A DNA stretch of 64,000 nucleotides from Micromonospora parva (lineage in GTDB: Bacteria > Actinomycetota > Actinomycetes > Mycobacteriales > Micromonosporaceae): NCBI RefSeq assembly GCF_000718515.1, contig NZ_JNZS01000001.1, positions 283,503 to 347,502 on the forward strand, in the 5' to 3' direction. Shown here piece by piece: positions 1-7,437 of this stretch. Positions within the stretch are counted from its first letter, which is position 1; the number at the start of each line of letters is the position of its first letter. Made by a program: the position numbers and the translations under genes. The notes beneath the pieces are model-generated. The model saw nothing but the letters and a program-made list of their open reading frames with translations, made no database searches and was not told where the DNA came from.

Positions 1-771
1 GCGCTGCCCCGGCACCGGCCCGCCGCGCACCTGAGCGTGCGGGCCGGCACACCCGCCGACCTGGCCGCCGTCGCCGACCTCTACGAGCAGGTCGCCCGGC
101 ACCGCAACGGCATGCTCACGCGCCGGGGGACGCTGTACGACTTCTTCGCCGCCGACGGGGGCCTGCCCGGCGACGGGCTGACCCTCGTCGAGGCCGACGG
201 CGAGCTGGTCGGTTACGCCACCTGGCAGCGGGGCCGGGGCTACGGAGCCGACTCGGTGCTCACCGTCGACGAGGCGCTGGCCACCACCGCCGAGGCGGCC
301 CGGGAACTCGTCGGGGTCCTCGGCAGTTGGGCCAGCGTCGCGCCGACGGTGCGGCTGTGCCCGCTCGACGGGGACGCGGTCAGCGTTCAGCTGCCGCTGG
401 AGTCGGCCCGCGAGCACGAGCGGGATCTGTGGATGCACCGACCGGTGGAGGTGGCCCGCGCGGTGGGCGCGCGGGGGTGGCCCGTTCACGCCCGGGGCGT
501 TGTCGACTTCCACCTCATCGACCCGCTCGCCGAGTGGAACACCGGCACCTGGCGATTGGCTGTCGCCGACGGCGCCGCCGAGCTGACCCGCGTCGACGCC
601 GAGGCGGACCTGCGCTTGGACGTGCGCGGTTTCGCGCTGTTGTACGCCGGGGCGGCGCACGCCCGGTCGGTGGCGCAGGCCGGGCTGCTGCACAGCGCCG
701 CTGACGCCGACCCGGCCGCCCTGGACCTGCTGGGGGTGGGCGGCCCGGCGCAGCTGCTCGACTACTTCTGA
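1..771 (+). CDS. Eis-like GNAT N-acetyltransferase, C-terminal part (5' end outside window)
   Basis: The frame is open from base 1, so the start lies to the left of the window; a GTG at 37 is internal. What remains is the second GNAT-like half (a segment containing LVEADGELVGYATWQ) followed by a sterol-carrier-protein-like C-terminal domain (LRLDVRGFALLYAGAAHA through to LLDYF). This arrangement is typical of the Eis (enhanced intracellular survival) family, which acetylates amines on aminoglycosides or proteins. The substrate here is unknown. A palindromic terminator candidate follows about 80 bases downstream. The family call is from recognition of the C-terminal pattern and is fairly sure. 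Confidence 0.75.
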   Translation, partial: ALPRHRPAAHLSVRAGTPADLAAVADLYEQVARHRNGMLTRRGTLYDFFAADGGLPGDGLTLVEADGELVGYATWQRGRGYGADSVLTVDEALATTAEAARELVGVLGSWASVAPTVRLCPLDGDAVSVQLPLESAREHERDLWMHRPVEVARAVGARGWPVHARGVVDFHLIDPLAEWNTGTWRLAVADGAAELTRVDAEADLRLDVRGFALLYAGAAHARSVAQAGLLHSAADADPAALDLLGVGGPAQLLDYF

Positions 772-790
772 CCGACCGGGCCCGGCAGGC

Positions 791-851
791 GGGTCGCTGG
801 CCGGCGTCACGCTGACGCGTGGGTCGCTGGCCGGCGTTTCACGCTGACGCG
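791..851. repeat. Tandem 30-bp duplication after the Eis-like gene
   Basis: Two adjacent near-identical copies (791-819 and 821-851) each begin GGGTCGCTGGCCGGCGT and end CACGCTGACGCG. The second has two extra T bases. They lie directly in front of a strong palindrome. Confidence 0.7.
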
Positions 852-873
852 CCGGCCCCCGCGCGGGGGCCGG
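852..873. terminator. 22-bp perfect palindrome, bidirectional terminator candidate
   Basis: CCGGCCCCCGC followed directly by its reverse complement forms a perfect GC-rich hairpin. It lies between the 3' ends of the Eis-like gene and the minus-strand MarR gene, where a shared terminator is expected. No T-run follows. Confidence 0.55.
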
Positions 874-943
874 TCACCGGAACGGGCACGCCCCCCTGGT
901 CGCTGCGCTACCCACTGGTCGACGGTGGTGGACTCGTTCCCGG

Positions 944-1387
944 TCAGGTCGGGATCGCTGCCAGTTCGGCGTTCGCGCGCTGGGTGACCACTGTGAGCAC
1001 CTGGGCGGCGGCGCTGGCGTCGGCGGGTGCGATGTCCGCGTACAGGCGGGCGCTGATGCCCGCGACGGCGTCGGCGATGCGGGCCTGCACGGCGCGACCG
1101 GCGTCGGTGAGCCGTAGCCGGGTCGCGTTGTCCGGGTCGCTCTGGGCGAGGTCCGCGTCGACGAGGGTGGTGAGCACCCGCCGCACCTCCCGCTCGTCGA
1201 CCTTGAGGGTGCTGGTGATCCGTTGGGTGAGCTGGGCCTGCTCGACCGGGCCGTTGGCGAGGACGTTGAGAACGAGCAGCTGGTTGAACTCGACGCCGAG
1301 GGGAGCGACGGTCCGTTCGAGCAGGGCGCGGGTGGCGTAGTGGGCCTGGCCGATGACCTGGCCGTTGAGGGTGGGGACGGTGGACAT
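944..1387 (-). CDS. MarR-family transcriptional regulator
   Basis: The 147-residue protein has the MarR winged-helix layout: a first helix (YATRALLERTVAPLGVEFNQLLVLNVL), an HTH region (VEQAQLTQRITSTLKVDEREVRRVLTTL), a wing (DPDNATRLRLTDAGR) and a C-terminal dimerisation helix. The ATG at 1387 is preferred to the upstream start because GAAGGAGG sits just before it. It is divergent from a second MarR gene, and the 97 bases between them carry several ACGTTGGC / GCCAACGT boxes that are likely operators. It probably represses itself and perhaps its neighbour. The ligand is unknown. Confidence 0.85.
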   Translation of the reverse strand: MSTVPTLNGQVIGQAHYATRALLERTVAPLGVEFNQLLVLNVLANGPVEQAQLTQRITSTLKVDEREVRRVLTTLVDADLAQSDPDNATRLRLTDAGRAVQARIADAVAGISARLYADIAPADASAAAQVLTVVTQRANAELAAIPT

Positions 1388-1402
1388 GACGCCTCCTTCA
1401 AT

Positions 1403-1436
1403 ACGTTGGCCACGCCAACGTTGGTGCAGCCAACGT
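1403..1436. promoter_or_regulatory. Overlapping inverted repeats, MarR operator candidates
   Basis: ACGTTGGC (1403-1410), a 3-base spacer and GCCAACGT (1414-1421) form a perfect inverted repeat. It shares bases with a second one, ACGTTGG (1418-1424), 5 bases, CCAACGT (1430-1436). A further GCCAACG lies at 1457-1463. All are in the gap between two divergent MarR genes, so they are probably bound by one or both products. Confidence 0.7.
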
Positions 1437-1484
1437 AACACTCGATCGTGGGTCGCGCCAACGATTCCTGGTAGGCTGCGCCCC

Positions 1485-1937
1485 ATGGATCACGCGGCCC
1501 CGCAGTCACCCGCCGGGCTCAGCACCACCCCGAGCTGGCTGCTCAACCAGACCGCCAGCCACGCCGCCCGGCTGCTCAGCGAGGGCTTCGCCGCGCACGA
1601 CCTGCGCGGCTACCACTACCGGCTGCTCGCCACCCTGACCGAGGAGGGGCCTGCGAGCCAGGCCGACCTCGGCCGGCGCTGCGGCATCGACCGCAGCGAC
1701 GTGGTGGCCACCATCAACGACCTGGCCGGCCGAGGGCTCGTGGTGCGCGCCCCCGACCCGGCCGATCGCCGCCGCAACGTCATCAGCGTCACCGACGCCG
1801 GCGCCGACGAGGCGCGCCGGATGGGCGTGACAGTCGAGCGCGTGCAGGCCGACCTGCTCGCCCCACTGTCCACCGACGAGCGCGAACAGCTGACCCGACT
1901 GCTCACCCGGCTGCTGCGGCACCACAGCCGGCACTGA
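1485..1937 (+). CDS. MarR-family transcriptional regulator (second, divergent)
   Basis: The 150-residue protein has the MarR fold. It has an HTH (SQADLGRRCGIDRSDVVATINDLAGRGLV), the conserved wing DPADRRRNVISVTDAG, and a C-terminal helix ending RLLTRLLRHHSRH. The ATG at 1485 gives the usual family length. The D-P-x-D-R-R-R wing is typical of MarR proteins that sense small phenolic or oxidising ligands. It is transcribed away from the other MarR gene across the operator-like repeats. The regulated target, apart from the pair itself, is not evident. Confidence 0.85.
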   Translation: MDHAAPQSPAGLSTTPSWLLNQTASHAARLLSEGFAAHDLRGYHYRLLATLTEEGPASQADLGRRCGIDRSDVVATINDLAGRGLVVRAPDPADRRRNVISVTDAGADEARRMGVTVERVQADLLAPLSTDEREQLTRLLTRLLRHHSRH

Positions 1938-1943
1938 CCCGCC

Positions 1944-2630
1944 TCAGCGGGCCTCGCGCAGCTCCGCCAGCCGGGCCTCGATCTCGGCCAACTCGGCGCG
2001 CAGCTTCTCGGCCTGCTGCTCCGCCTCGGCCCGCTCGGTGCCGAGGATCTGCTCCACCGCCTCCTGCACCCCCGGCACGTCGACCAGGGCCACCATCTTC
2101 AACGCCTCGGCCGGCTTCACCACGTACGGCTTCGCGAGGGCCTTGCTGCCCTGCTGCGCCGCGACGGTCCACTCACCGTCGGCGTACGCCAGGGTCACGG
2201 TGAGACCCGCGGGGCCCTTCGGCTTGACGGCCTTGACCGCCCGCCGCGCCGGCGGCTTCTCCGTCTGCTCCACCTTCGGCTCCTCCTGTCGCTGCGCGGG
2301 CACCCGCGGCGTGTCCAACACGAACTCCGGCGCGGCCACCGCGGGCGGCGTCTCCGGCTCGGGCTCCGGCTTCGGCTCCGCCACCCGACGGCCGGCCCCC
2401 TTGGGCGCCACGGCCAGGTCGGCGGGGGAGAACGGCAACTCGTCGCGGCCGAAGCGCACCACCACGAACTCGTCGGACACCTCCGGGTCGGTCAGCTCGA
2501 TCACCTGGCCGACCTGACCGGCGATCTGCCCCGCCGCCGCGGTGAACACCACCCGTGGCTTACGCCCGGCCGCCAACGCCTCCCGGATGCTCTGCACCTC
2601 GCTAGTGGACAAACCCTGGCCGGCATCCAT
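1944..2630 (-). CDS. Conserved actinobacterial protein of unknown function
   Basis: The roughly 228-residue protein has no recognised catalytic motif. Its N-terminal third (about residues 5-75) is a compact segment with a GQVGQVIEL stretch and FVVVRFGRDELPFSPADL. A Pro/Glu-rich linker follows. After a short globular part come a lysine-rich middle and a C-terminal helix rich in Glu, Ala and Arg (from about 190 to the end) that should form a coiled coil. ATG at 2630 has GAAGAGGG upstream; a GTG one codon earlier is possible. It is convergent with the MarR gene. Confidence 0.75.
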   Translation of the reverse strand: MDAGQGLSTSEVQSIREALAAGRKPRVVFTAAAGQIAGQVGQVIELTDPEVSDEFVVVRFGRDELPFSPADLAVAPKGAGRRVAEPKPEPEPETPPAVAAPEFVLDTPRVPAQRQEEPKVEQTEKPPARRAVKAVKPKGPAGLTVTLAYADGEWTVAAQQGSKALAKPYVVKPAEALKMVALVDVPGVQEAVEQILGTERAEAEQQAEKLRAELAEIEARLAELREAR

Positions 2631-2713
2631 CACAACCCTCTTCCGTACACCTGTTTGATTGCTGTCTTGATATCAGCCGGCTGCGACACCCGCCGCACGG
2701 GGCTCACGCCCGC

Positions 2714-3175
2714 TCAGCCGCCCAGCGCCCGCAGCGCCCGGTCCGCGTGGTCGTTCATGCTCACCTCACTGTGGATCACCTCGATGACCCGCCGGTCGGT
2801 GCCGATCACGAACGTCATCCGCTTCGTGCTCAACGCCCCCAACGGCAGCCGCCGCTTCACCCCGAACTGCTGCGCCACCGTCCCGTCCGCATCCGAGAGC
2901 AGCGGATAGTCGAACCCGTGCAGCGTCGAGAACTCGGCCTGCTTCGCCACCGGGTCCCGGCTGATGCCCACCCGCGACGCGCCCACCGCCGTGAACTCCG
3001 CCGCGAGGTCGCGGAAGTGGCAGCTCTCCGCCGTGCACCCGCGGGTCATCGCGCCCGGGTAGAAGAACAGCACCACCGGCCCGGTCGCCAGGAACTCCGA
3101 CAGTCGCCGCGGCGTGCCCGTCTCATCCGGCAGCTCGAAATCCTGCACCACGTCGCCGACACCCACACCCGCCAC
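2714..3175 (-). CDS. Peroxiredoxin, Bcp/PrxQ type
   Basis: The 153-residue AhpC/TSA-fold peroxidase reduces hydrogen and organic peroxides in the cytosol. The active-site stretch FFYPGAMTRGCTAESCHFRD holds the peroxidatic Cys47 and, five residues on, Cys52, the spacing of atypical 2-Cys PrxQ enzymes. The usual T-P-G-C is T-R-G-C here. R70-like and SDxxGxVAxQFGVK segments of the family are present. It stands alone, with no adjacent thioredoxin gene. Confidence 0.9.
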   Translation of the reverse strand: MAGVGVGDVVQDFELPDETGTPRRLSEFLATGPVVLFFYPGAMTRGCTAESCHFRDLAAEFTAVGASRVGISRDPVAKQAEFSTLHGFDYPLLSDADGTVAQQFGVKRRLPLGALSTKRMTFVIGTDRRVIEVIHSEVSMNDHADRALRALGG

Positions 3176-3399
3176 CGCGCACCTCCATCGTCGGATCGAC
3201 CGCTGCCCGATCGACCGCGCGGTGAGCGTAAGCGATCACCCCCAGAGCGCCGCCATCTCGTCGGCCTGGGCCCGCCCGGCCGGCGCCGCCGACGTCGGCG
3301 CGGGGACCGGCGCCCGCTGCGTGTGACTCTCCTCTCGACGACCGACCCGGGCTGGTCACGGTAGCGTCGGCCCATCCCACCGACATCCCTGGAGGCACC

Positions 3400-4128
3400 G
3401 TGGCACCCGTCACCGTCATCACCGGCGGCGGCCGGGGCATCGGCGCGGCCACCGCCCGCCGTCTCGCCCACGCCGGTCACCACATCGCCCTGTGCTACCG
3501 CCGCGACCACAACGCCGCCGACGCCGTCCTGGCCGACCTGCGGGCCGCCGGCGCACAGGCCATCGCGGTACGGGCCGACACCACCGACCCCGAGCAGGTA
3601 CGCGCCCTGTTCGACGCGGCCGCCGAGCTGGGCCCGCTCACCGGCCTGGTCAACAACGCCGGCGTCACCAGCCTCATCGGGCCCTTCACCGAGCTGCGCG
3701 TCGAGGACCTGCGCCGGGTCGTCGACGTCAACCTCGTCGGCTACGTCCTCTGCGCCCAGCAGGCCGCCCGGCGGCTCACCGACGGTGGGGCGATCGTCAA
3801 CGTCTCCTCGGCGGCGGCGACCCTCGGCAGCCCGGGGGAGTACGTGCACTACGCCGCCGTGAAGGCCGCCACCGACACCCTCACCGTCGGCCTGGCCAAG
3901 GAACTCGCGCCCAGGGGCATCCGGGTCAACGCCGTCGCCCCCGGCATCGTGCGCACCGACATCCACGCCGACTCCGGGGTGCCCGACCGCGCCGACTCGG
4001 CGGTCGGCCGTATCCCACTGGGCCGCGCCGGCGAACCCGACGAGATCGCCGCCGCCATCGCCTGGCTGCTCGGCCCGGACGCCTCGTACGCCACCGGGAC
4101 CGTGCTGCGCGTCTCCGGCGGCCTCTGA
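3400..4128 (+). CDS. SDR-family NAD(P)-dependent oxidoreductase
   Basis: The 242-residue classical short-chain dehydrogenase has the cofactor loop TGGGRGIG (8-15), NNAG (85-88), a catalytic serine around 136-137, and the Y151-x3-K155 pair. It ends with the IAWLLGPDASYATGTVLRVSGG pattern common to FabG-like enzymes. The GTG start at 3400 has GGAGG five bases upstream. The substrate cannot be told from sequence. A strong hairpin follows the stop. Confidence 0.9.
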   Translation: MAPVTVITGGGRGIGAATARRLAHAGHHIALCYRRDHNAADAVLADLRAAGAQAIAVRADTTDPEQVRALFDAAAELGPLTGLVNNAGVTSLIGPFTELRVEDLRRVVDVNLVGYVLCAQQAARRLTDGGAIVNVSSAAATLGSPGEYVHYAAVKAATDTLTVGLAKELAPRGIRVNAVAPGIVRTDIHADSGVPDRADSAVGRIPLGRAGEPDEIAAAIAWLLGPDASYATGTVLRVSGGL

Positions 4129-4135
4129 CCGCGCT

Positions 4136-4162
4136 GCGGGGTGCCGTCGCACGGCACCCCGC
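4136..4162. terminator. Bidirectional terminator hairpin
   Basis: GCGGGGTGCCGT (4136-4147), the loop CGC and ACGGCACCCCGC (4151-4162) form a perfect 12-bp stem. It sits between the convergent SDR gene and the MFS small-subunit gene. Confidence 0.8.
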
Positions 4163-4169
4163 ACGCACC

Positions 4170-4295
4170 TCAGTGGGTGAACAGCTTCGCCGCGGTGATG
4201 ACGGTCTGCGCGACCCCGTAGCCGAGCAGCGCCGCCACCACCAACCAGGAGATCCACAACCGGGCCTGCTGCCCGGGACGGCTGTCCTCACTCAT
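4170..4295 (-). CDS. MFS transporter small subunit-like membrane peptide
   Basis: This 41-residue ORF encodes a hydrophilic N-terminus (MSEDSRPGQQ) and one membrane helix (LWISWLVVAALLGYGVAQTVI). Its ATG overlaps the TGA of the upstream oxalate/formate-type MFS gene as ATGA, which implies translational coupling. Small one-helix proteins encoded directly after OxlT-like permeases are known as MFS small subunits, and the position, size and topology match. A role as a partner or stabiliser of the permease is inferred. A terminator follows, so it ends the operon. Confidence 0.75.
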   Translation of the reverse strand: MSEDSRPGQQARLWISWLVVAALLGYGVAQTVITAAKLFTH

Positions 4296-5722
4296 CGCGT
4301 ACCACTCCTCTGCCTCGTCGTGTCCTCGTCCCGGTGCGCCGTCTCGTCGGCGCGCTGATCCGCCGGTGGTTCGTGGTAGCGCTGCGGCACCGGCCGGACC
4401 AGCAGGTTCGCCGCGAAGCCCACCGCCAGCACCCCGACCATCGTGAACAGCGCCGGCCGGTACGCCGCGGCCGTCAGCGAGCCCGGCTCGCCCTGCGCGT
4501 CGAGGAACCCGTTGACGATCAGCGGACCCGCGATGCCCGCCGCCGACCAGGCGGTCAGCAGCCGCCCGTGGATCGCGCCGACCTGGAAGGTGCCGAACAG
4601 GTCACGCAGGTACGCCGGCACCGTCGCGAACCCACCGCCGTAGAACGACAGGATCACGCACGCCAACAGCACGAACAGCGCCGTCGAGGTCTGCCCGACG
4701 AGCGCCAGCAGCGCGTACAGCACCATGCCGACACCCAGGTACACCAGGTAGATGGGTTTGCGGCCGATGACGTCCGAGGTGGACGACCACACGAACCGGC
4801 CGGCCATGTTGAACAGCGACAGCAGGCCCACGAACCCGCCGGCCGCCGCGACGGTCACCGCCGAGGTGCCGTTGTCGCGGAAGAAGTCCTGGATCATCGG
4901 GCTGGCCTGTTCCAGGATGCCGATGCCGGCTGTCACGTTGCAGAACAGCACCACCCACAGCAGCCAGAACGAGCGGGTCTTCACCGCGTTCGCCGCCGAC
5001 ACGTTCGCCGTGGTGACCAGCGGCTTCGCCGCCACGCTCGCCGGGTCGAAGCCGGCCGGACGCCAGTCCTGCGCCGGCACCCGCACGTTCGCCACCCCGA
5101 ACATCATGATCACGAAGTAGCCCAGGCCGAGCGTGACGAACAGCCACACCAGGGCGCTGCCCGAGGCCGTCGACCCGGCGTTGGCCGGGTCGTAGCTGGC
5201 GTCGTAGAACGACAACAGTTGCCGGGACAGGGGAGAGGCGACCATCGCCCCACCACCGAATCCCATGATCGCCAGCCCGGTGGCCAGGCCCGGCCGGTCC
5301 GGGAACCACTTGATCAGGGTGGAGACGGGGGAGATGTAGCCGATGCCCAGGCCGATGCCGCCGAGCAACCCGTAGCCCAGATACAGCAACCACAGTTGCT
5401 TCGTGGCGATGCCCAGCGAACCCACCAGGAAACCCGCCGCCCAGAAACAGGCCGAGACGAACATGGCCTTGCGCGGCCCGTTCGCCTCCACCCAGGTCCC
5501 GGCGACGGCCGCGGACAACCCGAGCATCACGATCGCGATGCTGAAGATCACCCCGATCGCCGTCTGGCTGGTGTCGAAGTGGGCGATCAGGGAGTTCTTG
5601 TAGACGCTGGTGGCGTAGACCTGACCGATGCAGAGGTGGATGGCCAACGCCGCCGGGGGAATGAGCCAGCGGCTGTAGCCGGGCGGCGCGACGGTGTGCC
5701 GACGGTCGAGTGCGGAAAGCAT
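4292..5722 (-). CDS. OFA (oxalate/formate antiporter-like) MFS transporter
   Basis: The roughly 476-residue major facilitator protein has about 12 membrane helices. An OxlT-type N-terminus (PPAALAIHLCIGQVYATSVYKNSL), the loop NGPRKAMFVSACFWAAGFLVGSLG and a second-half motif GRFVWSSTSDVIGRKPIYLVYLG are visible. It probably moves small carboxylates such as oxalate, formate or related acids. ATG at 5722 (GAGAGGAAG upstream) is preferred to the longer start at 5791, whose extra residues do not look like family sequence. It is followed by the 41-residue partner gene with a 4-base overlap. Confidence 0.85.
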   Translation of the reverse strand: MLSALDRRHTVAPPGYSRWLIPPAALAIHLCIGQVYATSVYKNSLIAHFDTSQTAIGVIFSIAIVMLGLSAAVAGTWVEANGPRKAMFVSACFWAAGFLVGSLGIATKQLWLLYLGYGLLGGIGLGIGYISPVSTLIKWFPDRPGLATGLAIMGFGGGAMVASPLSRQLLSFYDASYDPANAGSTASGSALVWLFVTLGLGYFVIMMFGVANVRVPAQDWRPAGFDPASVAAKPLVTTANVSAANAVKTRSFWLLWVVLFCNVTAGIGILEQASPMIQDFFRDNGTSAVTVAAAGGFVGLLSLFNMAGRFVWSSTSDVIGRKPIYLVYLGVGMVLYALLALVGQTSTALFVLLACVILSFYGGGFATVPAYLRDLFGTFQVGAIHGRLLTAWSAAGIAGPLIVNGFLDAQGEPGSLTAAAYRPALFTMVGVLAVGFAANLLVRPVPQRYHEPPADQRADETAHRDEDTTRQRSGTR

Positions 5723-5866
5723 GCGCTGCTTCCTCTCGGTGAGGACGAGAAACGTCGCCCCCAACGTGCCCAGCGCACTCGTGAGCGGCAAACCTCACCG
5801 TCGCCGGACGGTCGTTCCGCTGAGCTGAGCGGTCAGTCAGCCACCCGCGCGCCGCGGTGTCGGCAG

Positions 5867-7246
5867 CTAGCGCAGGTCCGGGACATGCCAGCCGCCGGCC
5901 AGCGCGTCGGCGTCCGCCGGACCCCAGCTGCCCTTGTCGTACGACCGCACGGGCGTCGGCAGATCCAGGATCGGCTCGACGATGCGCCACTCCTGCTCGA
6001 TCGTCTCGGCCCGCGCGAAGCGCAGGTGCTGCCCGTCCATGGCGTCGTCGAGCAGCCGCTCGTACGCCTCCTGGCGACGACCGAGAGCGGCGCCGAAGTC
6101 GACGGACAGGTCCACCGGTCGGCTCGCCACCTCGGCGCCCGGGCTCTTCGCCTGGATCGACATGGTGATGCCGTCACCGCGCCCCAGCCGGAAACGCAGC
6201 AGGTTCGCCGCGGTCGCCGTGCCCCGCTCGGCCGGAATCAGCGAGCGCTGCGGCTGCTTGAACTCGACCACGACCTCCGTCGCCGTCCCCGGCAGGGACT
6301 TGCCGGTACGCAGGTAGAACGGCACACCCGCCCAGCGGGGCGAGTCGACGGTCAACCGGGTCGCCACGAACGTCTCGGTGTTGGAATCCGGGGCCACGCC
6401 CGGCTCGTCGCGGTAGCCGGCGTACTGCCCCCGGACGGTGGACTGCGGCGACAGCGGCGCGATCTGCCGCAGCACCGCGGCCTCCGCCTCCCGGAACGCC
6501 ACGGTGTCCTCGCTGGCCGGCGCCTCCATCGCGATGAGCGCGACGACCTGCAGGATGTGGTTCTGCAGCACGTCCCGGGTCGCGCCCACCGTGTCATAGA
6601 AGCCGGCCCGACCCTGCGTGCCGAAACCCTCGGCGAGGGTGACCTGGATGTTGTCGATGTGCTCGTTGTTCCACAACGGCTCGAACAGCCGGTTGGCGAA
6701 CCGGAAGGCGTAGAGCCCCTCGACGGCTTCCTTGCCGAGGTAGTGGTCGATACGGAACACCCGCTCCGGCGCGAAGGCCGCGCCCAGCGTGCGATCCAGC
6801 TCGCGGGAGGACTCCAGGTCACGCCCGAACGGCTTCTCCACGATCACCCGACCCCGGTCGGCCAGACCCACGGCCGCCAGGCCCTCGACGACGGAACCGA
6901 ACACCGCCGGAGGGATCGCCAGGTAGAAGACCGGCCGCTCGGCGTCGCGCAGCCGCTCCGCCAGCCGCTCGTACGTCGCCGGGTCGGCGTAGTTGCCGGA
7001 GATCATCGAGAGGTTGTCCGCGAGCCGGTCGAAGGTCTCGTCGTCGATCTCGTCGTTGGCCTCGGTGACCGACTTGCGCGCCATGGTGACCAGTTGCTGA
7101 TCATCCCAGGGGGAGCGGGCCACGCCGATCACCGGGACGTCGAGGCGGTCGCGCCGGGTCAACTCGTACAGCGCCGGGAACAGCTTCTTCGAGACGAGAT
7201 CTCCCGTGACGCCGAACAGCACTACCGCGTCTGAGCGCATGTGCAT
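5867..7246 (-). CDS. zwf: Glucose-6-phosphate 1-dehydrogenase
   Basis: The 459-residue enzyme oxidises glucose 6-phosphate to 6-phosphogluconolactone with NADP+, the first step of the oxidative pentose phosphate pathway. Family signatures are GVTGDLVSKKLFPALYEL near the N-terminus, EKPFGRDLESSRELD, and the active-site RIDHYLGKEAVEGL containing the catalytic His. Length is close to normal for bacteria. The start could be 7246 or the second Met at 7240; GGAAG precedes both. It is not in a tal/tkt/opcA cluster here, unlike the main zwf copy of many actinobacteria, so it may be a second isozyme. Confidence 0.93.
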   Translation of the reverse strand: MHMRSDAVVLFGVTGDLVSKKLFPALYELTRRDRLDVPVIGVARSPWDDQQLVTMARKSVTEANDEIDDETFDRLADNLSMISGNYADPATYERLAERLRDAERPVFYLAIPPAVFGSVVEGLAAVGLADRGRVIVEKPFGRDLESSRELDRTLGAAFAPERVFRIDHYLGKEAVEGLYAFRFANRLFEPLWNNEHIDNIQVTLAEGFGTQGRAGFYDTVGATRDVLQNHILQVVALIAMEAPASEDTVAFREAEAAVLRQIAPLSPQSTVRGQYAGYRDEPGVAPDSNTETFVATRLTVDSPRWAGVPFYLRTGKSLPGTATEVVVEFKQPQRSLIPAERGTATAANLLRFRLGRGDGITMSIQAKSPGAEVASRPVDLSVDFGAALGRRQEAYERLLDDAMDGQHLRFARAETIEQEWRIVEPILDLPTPVRSYDKGSWGPADADALAGGWHVPDLR

Positions 7247-7365
7247 GGCACTTCCATTCGATCATGTGCTTCTGATCTTCCGAACGGACAACGGCACGAC
7301 CCGCCGCGGGAATTCCCCCGCGAGCGGCACACGTGAGGTCGGCGACAACGCTGTCTCGACACGCC

Positions 7366-7390
7366 CTTACCTTAAGGAAGGTTTACAGTA
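7366..7390. promoter_or_regulatory. Possible regulatory palindrome upstream of the GH20 gene
   Basis: CTTACCTTAAGGAAGGTTTAC contains the perfect core CCTTAAGG and lies about 55 bases before the hexosaminidase start. Secreted glycosidase genes of actinobacteria often have AGGAAA/TTTCCT-type operators, and this resembles a half-degenerate one. The assignment is speculative. Confidence 0.3.
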
Positions 7391-7437
7391 CAGGCGGGGC
7401 GCCGGTAGCCTGCGATTCTAATCGACGAAGGTCGATC

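Noticed and set aside
4334..7234. 966-codon open frame opposite the MFS transporter and zwf
   Set aside because: It crosses two unrelated genes and the gap between them, with composition unlike a protein; a shadow.
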